Assembly (NCBI RefSeq): GCF_000719515.1
Contig: NZ_JOGR01000001.1
Coordinates: 496,001 to 560,000, forward strand
Direction of reading: 5' to 3'
DNA: 64,000 bases
Origin: Glycomyces sp. NRRL B-16210
GTDB taxonomy: Bacteria; Actinomycetota; Actinomycetes; Mycobacteriales; Micromonosporaceae
How positions within the stretch are numbered: the first letter of the stretch is position 1; every line of letters starts with the position of its first letter. The notes under the pieces were generated by a model. That model was given only the letters and a program-made list of their open reading frames with translations. It did no database searches and had not been told where the DNA came from. The position numbers and the translations under genes are program-made. Shown here piece after piece: positions 57,570-64,000 of this stretch.

Positions 57570-57973
57570 GCGACGGACGCGGACCCGCCGAGGTGCCGAA
57601 CCTCGACCAGATGATGGCCAGGCTCGACCAGATGCAGCGCGAGGCCGAGCAGACCCTCGCCAAGTTCGAGGAGCTGCACGCCGACATGGAGGAGGTCGAG
57701 GCCGTGTCCGAGGACGGCCTCATCAGCGTCCGGCTCGACGCGGACGGCCAGGTCGTCCACATCGGCATCGACGAGCGGGCCATGCGCCACCGCCAGACGC
57801 TCGGCCGCGCCGTGCTCGCGGTCGTCGCCGAGGCGAACGCCGCGTACGGGGTGCAGATGTCGGAGATGGCCCAGGCGCTCAACGGCGGCGCGTTCGACGT
57901 CAAGGGCATGTTCGACCGGTACATGCCCGAGCACGTGCGCGACCGCGCCGACCGGACCCTCGGCCGCGACTGA
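57566..57973 (+). CDS. YbaB/EbfC-like protein, second copy (EspL-like)
   Basis: A 135-residue protein with a full N-terminal helix (LDQMMARLDQMQREAEQTLAKFEEL), the core AVSEDGLISVRLDADGQVVHIGID and VLAVVAEANAAYGVQMSEMAQAL. It is a paralogue of the gene before it, so the pair may form a heterodimer. It ends the five-gene module three bases before the convergent alpha/beta hydrolase gene, with no room for a terminator. Confidence 0.78.
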   Translation: MSDGRGPAEVPNLDQMMARLDQMQREAEQTLAKFEELHADMEEVEAVSEDGLISVRLDADGQVVHIGIDERAMRHRQTLGRAVLAVVAEANAAYGVQMSEMAQALNGGAFDVKGMFDRYMPEHVRDRADRTLGRD

Positions 57974-57976
57974 CGC

Positions 57977-58888
57977 TCAGGCCGCGACGGGGACCCTTGC
58001 GGCCCTGAGGTCCTCGGCCGCGTTCGCGTAGGGGAGGCCTTCGAGGGGCTCCTCGGCGAAGAAGCGGCTCATGAGGTCCACCAGCTCGGCCGGGCGCTCC
58101 AGGTGGATGAGGTGGTCGGCCCGGCTCATCTCCACGAACCAGCTCTCGGGGCACGTCAGCGCGAGTTCGCGGCACAGCCGGGGCGGCGTGAGCGTGTCGT
58201 GCTCGCCGGTGGTGAAGAGCGTCGGGACCATCGGCGGGATCGAGGTGTCGATGAGCTCGCGCGACAGCAGCCGGTTCGTGTTGGCGATGAACTTGGCGAT
58301 GTCGCCCTCGTCGGCGGTGCCGAAGCGCAGCGACAGGATGCGCCGGACCACCGCCGCCGAGGCGATGTCGACGCCTTCGCCGTCGCTCATGAGGGCGTCC
58401 ACCGCCGCGGGCCCGAAGCGCTCCCGCGGGCCCGAGACCGCCAGGTCTACCGCCTGGCGCATCATCGGGCGCGCCCGCGGCGGGATGCCGCTCATCGTCC
58501 CGGCCAGCACCATCCGCGCGATCCGGTCCGGGTGCGTCTGCGCCAGCCGGTAGCCCACCGACGTGCCGTAGGAGCCGGCGAACAGGTTCACCCGCTCGAT
58601 GCCCAGGTCGTCGAGCATCCGCACGAGGGCGCGCGCGGGGACCTCCGGGCCGAGGTAGGGCGGCAGCAGGTCGGCCGCGCCCCAGCCGGGCAGGTCCGGG
58701 CAGATCACGTCCGCGGCCGCGAGCATCCCCTGCTCGACGCGGCCCCAGTCCTCCTTGCGGTGCAGGGCTCCGCCGACGAGGACGACCGGTTCGAGCCGCG
58801 GCGCCGCCGAAGGCGTCGCGCGCGACCAGAACGTGTAGCCGGCCATCCGATGCTCGTGGACGGCAGGGGGGAAGGTCGTGCGCGGCAT
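57977..58888 (-). CDS. Alpha/beta hydrolase
   Basis: A 303-residue alpha/beta-fold hydrolase. The nucleophile elbow is FAGSYGTSVGYRLA (Ser near residue 107), the acid is Asp in TTGEHDTLTPP and the base is His in SRADHLIHLERP. The oxyanion region is VVLVGGALHRKEDW. It resembles esterase/peroxidase-like hydrolases, but the substrate cannot be read. Upstream on the minus strand is an AT-rich patch (58955-58985) that may hold its promoter. Confidence 0.85.
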   Translation of the reverse strand: MPRTTFPPAVHEHRMAGYTFWSRATPSAAPRLEPVVLVGGALHRKEDWGRVEQGMLAAADVICPDLPGWGAADLLPPYLGPEVPARALVRMLDDLGIERVNLFAGSYGTSVGYRLAQTHPDRIARMVLAGTMSGIPPRARPMMRQAVDLAVSGPRERFGPAAVDALMSDGEGVDIASAAVVRRILSLRFGTADEGDIAKFIANTNRLLSRELIDTSIPPMVPTLFTTGEHDTLTPPRLCRELALTCPESWFVEMSRADHLIHLERPAELVDLMSRFFAEEPLEGLPYANAAEDLRAARVPVAA

Positions 58889-59029
58889 GGAGGCTCCCGT
58901 TCGAGGTTCGCGGCGCCGAAGGAGGCGCCGGAGATACGGGACTCCACGCTAGTGTCTGAAATGCGAATTTCTGGTATTTTGTACGCCAGTGAGCGTATGT
59001 CGGCCGTTCGAGTGATACGCCGGAAAGGC

Positions 59030-59060
59030 GGAGGGCCCGGGGCGACGCCCCGGGCCCTCC
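59030..59060 (-). terminator. Terminator of the ABC exporter operon
   Basis: A 14-bp perfect stem GGAGGGCCCGGGGC with its complement and a three-base loop lies 15 bases after the stop of the second ABC gene. Confidence 0.85.
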
Positions 59061-59075
59061 GTAGATGCTGGTCCT

Positions 59076-60857
59076 CTAGGCGGCCACGCCCTTCCAGGCC
59101 CACCACAGGCTCGCGTAGGCGCCCTCGGCGGCCAGCAGCTCGGCGTGGCTGCCGGCCTCGGCGATGCGGCCCTCGCGGACCACCGCGATCCGGTCGGCCG
59201 ACTCGGCCGCCTGGAGCTGGTGCGCGATCGCGATCACCGTGCGCCCGTTCAACGCGGCCGCGAGCGAGGCCTCCACGTTCCCGGCGCTGCCCGGGTCGAT
59301 CCCCGCCGTCGCCTCGTCCAGGATCACCACGTCCGGGTCGGCCAGGATCACCCGCGCCAGCGCCAACTGCTGCGCCTCGGCCAGGTTCAATTCGTGGTGC
59401 TCCTCGCCGAGCATCGTGTCCAGGCCCTCGGGCAGGTCGGCGACCCAGCGGGCGTCCACGGTCGCCAGCGCCGCGTACAGGGCCGCGTCGCCCGCCTCGC
59501 CTTCGTCGCGCGCGTCCGGATCGGTGACGTCGAGCGCGAGGTTGAGGTTCTCGCGCAGCGTCGCGGTGAACACGTAGTGCTCCTGGGTCACCAGGATGAC
59601 CTTGCGGCGCAGCACTTCCAGCGGGATGTCGGCCACGGGCGCGCCGCCGAGGGTCACCGATCCGCGGCGGGGCCGGTCGATCCCGGCGATGAGCCGCGCG
59701 ATCGTCGACTTCCCCGCACCGGAGGGGCCGACGACGACCAGGCGCTCGCCGCGGCGCGGGTGCAGGCTCAGTCCGTGCAGCACGTCGGGCCCGTCGCCGT
59801 ACCCGAAGGTCACGTCGTCGAGGCGCACTTCGGCGCCCTCGGGCGCGGCCTCGCGGACCTCGTCGGGCATCAGGTGCACGCCTTCGACGCGGGCCATCGC
59901 GGCCCCGCCCATCTGGAATTCGCTGAGCGACATCATCGACCGGAACACCGGCCCGTCCAGGCGCAGCGTCAGCATGGCCACGGCCACGACCTCGCCGACG
60001 GTCACCCAGTCGTTGAGGAACCACACGCCGCCCACGACGGTCACGACCACCGCCGGGGTCAGGAACGTGAGGTCGGTGGCCGGGAAGAACCAGGTCTGCA
60101 ACCGGATGATGCCCTTGAGCCGGCCCATGTGGGTCTCGGCCCGCGCGTAGCCGGCCTCGCCGCGTTCGGCCTGCATCCGGTACGCCGCGACGGTCTGCGA
60201 CCCGGCCGCCGAAGCGGTCAGGGTCTCGGCGATCTCGCTCATCGCGGCCCGCTCGGAGAGGAACACCGGGCTCGCCAGCCGCAGGTACCGCTTGGCGGCG
60301 ATGATGAACGCCGGTGCGCCCGTGAGGAACAGCAACCCCAGCAGCGGGTTGACGATGAACGCCGCGACGGTGAGCACCACCAGTTCGATCGCGCCGATGG
60401 CGACCTCCGGGCCCGTCTTGCGCAGCAGCTCGGCCACCGCGCCCACGTCGCCGGAGGTGCGGGTGGCGAGGTCGCCGGTCCCGGCGCGCTCCACGGTGCC
60501 CAGCGGCAGCCGCAGCACCCGGGCGATGAACGACTCGCGCAGCTTCGCGGCCGCGCGCTCGCCGAGCCGGTAGCCGAGTTTGCGTCCGGTGCGCAGCAGG
60601 AGGAGCTGCACGATCACGCAGCCGACGATCGCCCCGCACACCAGGTCCACCCGGGAGGCGGTCCAGCCCGTGCCGATGCCGTCGATGACGTCGCCCAGCA
60701 TCACCGGCAGGGCCGCTCCGGCCCCGGCCGCGAGCACGTAGAGGGCGACCACGCCGGCGAACGCGGCCCGGTCCTCCACGATCAGGCGCTTGACCGCCCC
60801 GAAGATGGCGGCCCGGTCGGCCACTGGCAGGCGACCGGCGGTCTCGTTGGCGCTCAT
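59076..60857 (-). CDS. ABC exporter half-transporter with consensus Walker motifs and degenerate signature
   Basis: A 593-residue type IV ABC exporter: six membrane segments (about 25-310) and a nucleotide-binding domain. Walker A is VGPSGAGKST, Walker B DVVILDEATAGID and the H-loop IAIAHQL. The signature position reads LNLAEAQQLALAR instead of LSGGQ. It complements the preceding gene, whose defects are opposite. It starts by TGATG overlap with that gene. The pair probably forms a heterodimer with one working ATP site. Substrate unknown. Confidence 0.88.
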   Translation of the reverse strand: MSANETAGRLPVADRAAIFGAVKRLIVEDRAAFAGVVALYVLAAGAGAALPVMLGDVIDGIGTGWTASRVDLVCGAIVGCVIVQLLLLRTGRKLGYRLGERAAAKLRESFIARVLRLPLGTVERAGTGDLATRTSGDVGAVAELLRKTGPEVAIGAIELVVLTVAAFIVNPLLGLLFLTGAPAFIIAAKRYLRLASPVFLSERAAMSEIAETLTASAAGSQTVAAYRMQAERGEAGYARAETHMGRLKGIIRLQTWFFPATDLTFLTPAVVVTVVGGVWFLNDWVTVGEVVAVAMLTLRLDGPVFRSMMSLSEFQMGGAAMARVEGVHLMPDEVREAAPEGAEVRLDDVTFGYGDGPDVLHGLSLHPRRGERLVVVGPSGAGKSTIARLIAGIDRPRRGSVTLGGAPVADIPLEVLRRKVILVTQEHYVFTATLRENLNLALDVTDPDARDEGEAGDAALYAALATVDARWVADLPEGLDTMLGEEHHELNLAEAQQLALARVILADPDVVILDEATAGIDPGSAGNVEASLAAALNGRTVIAIAHQLQAAESADRIAVVREGRIAEAGSHAELLAAEGAYASLWWAWKGVAA

Positions 60858-62557
60858 CAGGACTCCTGTCGCGAAGTGAGGCTGCGGTACTCGCCGTGCT
60901 CGGCGAGCTCGGCGTGGGTGCCGGAGGCGCGGACCTTCCCGTCGACCATCCACACCACCCGGTCGGCCCGGCTCAGCCACAGCGGCGAAGCGGTCACGAC
61001 CGCGGTCGTGCGCCCGGCGCGGGCCGCGGCGACGCGCTCGGCGATGAGCGACTCGGTGTGGGCGTCCACCGCCGAGGTCGGCTCGACGGCGAGGAGGATC
61101 TCGGCGTCGGCCGCGAGCGCCCGCGCCAGGCGCAGCCGTTGGCGCTGGCCGCCGGAGAGGTTGCGGCCGCCGTTGGTGATCTCGCCGTCGAGGGTCGATC
61201 CGAGGCTGGAGTAGACGTCGGCGGCGCAGGCGTCCTCGATCGCGGCGAGCGCCTTCGCCTCGTCGATGCCGGCCGAGCCGACCCGGAGGGTCTCGCCGAG
61301 GCTCTGGGCGAACAGGTAGTCGTCGCGCAGCAGCAGGACCCGCTCGCGGACCTCCGCCAGCGCGAGCGAACCGAGCGGCGAGTCGCCCCATCGGGCCTCG
61401 GAGTCGCGGTAGCGCGCCAGGCGCTCCATGGCGGCCTCGGTGGGCTTGGCCTCGGCGCTGACGACCACCGACAGCAGCCCGGGCGTGATCGACAGGCCCG
61501 AGGCGGGATCGACCAGCGGTCCCCGCGCGCCCGCGCCGGTCCCGTCGTCGGCGACGTCGCTGCGGGTCTTGAAGAACGCGGTGAGCCGCCGGGAGGCGAC
61601 CTGCGCGGCGATCACCGACTGCGCCATGCCGATCATCGCCCCCGAGTGCTGGGCCACGAGCGCGGTGATGCCGAACGCCGCCGAGAGCTCCCCGACGGTG
61701 ATCGACCCCGTCAGCGCCAGGCGCGCGCCGACCCAGGTGACCGCGGCGATGAGCGCCAGCGGCAGGCTCGAACGCAGGCCCTGCACCCACGAGTCGGCCC
61801 GCGCCACGCCGTAGCCGGCGTCGCGCAGATGCGTCGAGGCGACCTTGTACCGGCGCGAGAACTGCGCCTCGCCGCCGACGCCGCGCAGGACCCGCAGCCC
61901 GCCGACCACGTCGCTCGCCTGGCCCGTGAGCGTCGCGACCGAGGAGCGGTAGGCGATCTGGTGGTGCTGGAGCCGGCTGAGCACGGGCCCGACGACGAAC
62001 CCGATGAGGACCACCCCGACCAGCGCCGTGACCCCCAGCGCCGCGTCGGCCCGCCACAGCAGGACCGTGCCGACCGCCGTCATCACCAGGCCCATCCACC
62101 CGAACCCGAGCTGGAAGATGAACGAACCGGTCTTGTGCGCGTCCTCGGTCGAGAGGTTCACCATCTCGCCGGGGGAGATCGCGCCCCGCACGCCCGTCCC
62201 GGCCCGGTTGAGGTGGTCGGTCAGGTTCCGCACCGTGCGCACCCGCGCGTGCGACTCGGCCATGAACAGCGCCCGGTAGCCGGCGACGAACACCCACGAG
62301 GAGGCGATCGCGACCGTGCCGAGCACGATCGACCACGGCAGCAGCGGCTCGGTCGTGCCCGCCAGCAGCACCTCGTCGATGACCTTCGCGATGGCCCAAG
62401 GCAGCAGCACCCAGGCCGTGCCCGAGACGCTGAGCAGCCCGAACCCGAGCATCACCAGGCCGGTGTGGGCCCGCGCGACCGAGACGAGGTACCGCCACGG
62501 ATCGGCGGGCATGTCCCGGACGGACGGTCGGGGCGGGCGCAGCGGGTTCGGGTTCAC
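60857..62557 (-). CDS. ABC exporter half-transporter with degenerate ATP-binding motifs
   Basis: A 566-residue partner. The membrane domain (about 30-320) looks normal. In the nucleotide-binding domain the Walker A is lost (SVVVSAEAKPTEAA), Walker B is LLAVEPTSAVD with the Asp replaced by Val, and the H-loop is VVTASPLWLS without His. The signature LSGGQRQRL is intact. Similar forms are found in streptomycetes, so it is not a recent pseudogene. GTG start near a weak promoter region. It shares the operon with the next half-transporter. Confidence 0.87.
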   Translation of the reverse strand: MNPNPLRPPRPSVRDMPADPWRYLVSVARAHTGLVMLGFGLLSVSGTAWVLLPWAIAKVIDEVLLAGTTEPLLPWSIVLGTVAIASSWVFVAGYRALFMAESHARVRTVRNLTDHLNRAGTGVRGAISPGEMVNLSTEDAHKTGSFIFQLGFGWMGLVMTAVGTVLLWRADAALGVTALVGVVLIGFVVGPVLSRLQHHQIAYRSSVATLTGQASDVVGGLRVLRGVGGEAQFSRRYKVASTHLRDAGYGVARADSWVQGLRSSLPLALIAAVTWVGARLALTGSITVGELSAAFGITALVAQHSGAMIGMAQSVIAAQVASRRLTAFFKTRSDVADDGTGAGARGPLVDPASGLSITPGLLSVVVSAEAKPTEAAMERLARYRDSEARWGDSPLGSLALAEVRERVLLLRDDYLFAQSLGETLRVGSAGIDEAKALAAIEDACAADVYSSLGSTLDGEITNGGRNLSGGQRQRLRLARALAADAEILLAVEPTSAVDAHTESLIAERVAAARAGRTTAVVTASPLWLSRADRVVWMVDGKVRASGTHAELAEHGEYRSLTSRQES

Positions 62558-62562
62558 AACTC

Positions 62563-64000
62563 TCAAACGTAAGCGGCGCGCTTGCCGAGCGGCAAGGCGA
62601 TTTCCCACCCGGGCCGGTGTGATTCGACCCGCAGATTCCCGTGCCCGGCGGGTAACTCGCCGCTCTGCGCGCGCACCAGCGCCTCGGCCGCCGAGTGCAG
62701 ACCCGCGGTGAAACGCGGATTCGCCGTCATCACCGGCTCGGCCCGCGCGATCGCCCGCCACGCGTCGTCCTTGTACGTCTCCTCGCCCGTGACCTGCCAG
62801 GCCTCCAGCAGCGCCGACGCCGCCAGCGCCCAACCCGAGGCCGTCGGGCCGTCGTGCACGTCCGCCGGGCGCGTCACCAGCGACTCCGCGTCCGAAGCCG
62901 TGTCGTGGAACCCCCCGAGGCCGTCGCCGAAACGCTCCCGGACCTGCTCCAGCAGCGCCCGCGCCGGAGCGATCCACGCCCCGCCGAGGCGCAGGAACCC
63001 GATCGCCACCGCCGCGTAGTCCTCCAGAATCCCCGGCGCCTCCGAGACCGCCCCGTCGAGCGAGACCCGCGCCAACCGGCCGTCCTCGCCCAGATGCAGG
63101 CGGACCAGCAGCTCAGCGGCCCGCTCGGCCGCCAGCAGCGCGTCCCGCGCGCCCGTGCGCGAGCCGTACTCCGCCAGCGCCGCGATCGCGAGCCCGTTCC
63201 ACGCCGCGACGACCTTGTCGTCGCGGCCCGGCTGCGGGCGCTCGCGCCGCACCGCCGCGAGCCGGTGGCGCACCGCCGCCCACCGCGCCCCGTCCTCGGG
63301 ATCCTCAGGCAGCTCCAGCACGTTCGCGCCGTGCTCGAAGTTCGGATTCGCCGCCTCCACCCCGAACACCCCGGCCGCCCAGGCCGCGTCCTCGCCGAGG
63401 ACCTCCTCGAGCTCGGCGTACGTCCACGCGTACGTCAGGCCCTCCACGCCGTCGGTGTCGGCGTCGAACGCCGCCGCGAAACCGCCCTCGGCGGTCGTGA
63501 AGTGCTCCAGCAGGAACGCCGCCGTCTCATCGGCGACCCGCGCGAACAGCTCGCCCTCCCCGTACAGCCGCGAGTACAGCCACAGCAGCTCGGCGTTGTC
63601 GTACAGCATCTTCTCGAAGTGCGGCACGCTCCAGGCCTCGTCGGTGCTGTAGCGCGCGAACCCGCCTTCGAGCTGGTCGTAGATCCCCCCGCGCGCCATC
63701 CGCTCGGCCGTCAGCCGCACATGGTCGAGCAGTGAGCCGTCGCCGGAGCGCACGTACGCGTCCAGCAGGAACCGCAGCGCCGGCACGCTCGGGAACTTCG
63801 GGGCCGTGCCGAACCCGCCGTGGACGGTGTCGGCCGAGGCCAGGAGCGTCGCGGCCGCCGCGTCGAGCATCCCGGTGCGGATCGGCGGCGCCGGCGGGCA
63901 CGGCCCGTCCAGCGGGCATGCCACCGTGACGTCGGCGAACGCCGGACCGCCCTGCGCGCTCGCCTCCACGATCGCCGAACCCTGATGGCGCAGCTCCTCG
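62563..64000 (-). CDS. Thioredoxin-domain DUF255 (YyaL-like) protein, truncated at the window edge
   Basis: The 3' part (479 codons) of a large cytosolic protein. The visible region is the alpha/alpha toroid part: MLDAAAATLLASADTVHGGFGTAPKFPSVPAL, GGIYDQLEGGFARYSTDEAWSVPHFEKMLYDNA and KVVAAWNGLAIAALAEYG. The N-terminal thioredoxin-like domain lies beyond position 64000 and the frame stays open to the edge. The function is not established. Full-length members are about 650-700 residues. It lies five bases upstream of the ABC exporter genes and may be co-transcribed. Confidence 0.88.
   Translation of the reverse strand, partial: EELRHQGSAIVEASAQGGPAFADVTVACPLDGPCPPAPPIRTGMLDAAAATLLASADTVHGGFGTAPKFPSVPALRFLLDAYVRSGDGSLLDHVRLTAERMARGGIYDQLEGGFARYSTDEAWSVPHFEKMLYDNAELLWLYSRLYGEGELFARVADETAAFLLEHFTTAEGGFAAAFDADTDGVEGLTYAWTYAELEEVLGEDAAWAAGVFGVEAANPNFEHGANVLELPEDPEDGARWAAVRHRLAAVRRERPQPGRDDKVVAAWNGLAIAALAEYGSRTGARDALLAAERAAELLVRLHLGEDGRLARVSLDGAVSEAPGILEDYAAVAIGFLRLGGAWIAPARALLEQVRERFGDGLGGFHDTASDAESLVTRPADVHDGPTASGWALAASALLEAWQVTGEETYKDDAWRAIARAEPVMTANPRFTAGLHSAAEALVRAQSGELPAGHGNLRVESHRPGWEIALPLGKRAAYV

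Noticed and set aside
1..64000. CRISPR arrays, insertion sequences, integrases, rRNA genes
   Set aside because: No regularly spaced repeats, transposase or integrase motifs, or rRNA-like sequence were found on reading both strands.

Overview
The window is very GC-rich, with GC-loaded third codon positions, many GTG starts, 1-4 base stop/start overlaps and long GC hairpins as terminators. Together with GlxR/Crp, the nth-tlpA-nudix-marP block, a mycosin, Pmt, SseB-domain proteins, a CebR-type box and a Nur-type box, this points to a mycelial actinomycete. Glycomycetaceae or a relative is my guess, inferred from gene content and not proven. No insertion sequence, prophage, rRNA or CRISPR array is visible.

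Left part (1-16.4 kb): tRNA-Thr, tRNA-Met, rpmG, hadA and hadB in the usual actinobacterial order, but the order breaks after hadB, where hydroxyacyl-CoA dehydrogenase and cobalamin adenosyltransferase genes follow. Next come a complete YtfQ-YtfR-YtfT-YjfF type (galactofuranose-like) sugar ABC operon with its own promoter and paired direct repeats, then an ABC-2 exporter with an XRE regulator. A minus-strand block holds DUF2550, a solitary short atpC, crp/glxR, marP, a CoA-type Nudix hydrolase, a TlpA-like lipoprotein, nth and a mycosin.

Middle (16.4-46.3 kb): an SseB-domain pair faces the mycosin. A LacI-box-controlled three-gene sugar catabolic operon (Gfo/Idh/MocA, DUF993, TIM-barrel epimerase) follows, then a class F sortase with a surface protein, a solitary nuoI-nuoJ pair, a DUF885 metallopeptidase, a CHAD protein, an AA10-CBM2 polysaccharide monooxygenase with a CebR-like box, rdgB-rph and tRNA-Leu. 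After these come a MocR/EamA divergent pair with overlapping start codons, two BCP peroxiredoxins, a NikMNQO nickel transporter under a perfect Nur box, DsbA, CopC-CopD, TatD and MetRS.

Right part (46.5-64 kb): a bifunctional penicillin-binding protein, protein O-mannosyltransferase and tRNA-Ala. Beyond the tRNA lies a short, visibly less GC-rich stretch of unknown genes. It is followed by a CPBP protease, a two-component system, a five-gene module that resembles type VII secretion accessory loci (EspC-like, large helical protein, unknown protein, two YbaB/EspL-like proteins), an alpha/beta hydrolase, an asymmetric heterodimeric ABC exporter and a truncated thioredoxin-domain (DUF255) gene at the edge.

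Most interesting points: the type VII-like module at 54.8-58.0 kb, the orphan and apparently shortened ATP synthase epsilon subunit, the orphan nuoIJ pair, the uncharacterised DUF993 sugar operon, the tandem repeats with overlapping stop/start codons at 8.83-8.92 kb, and readable operators (Nur, CebR-like, LacI-like, the AGTAGCGCTACT palindrome).
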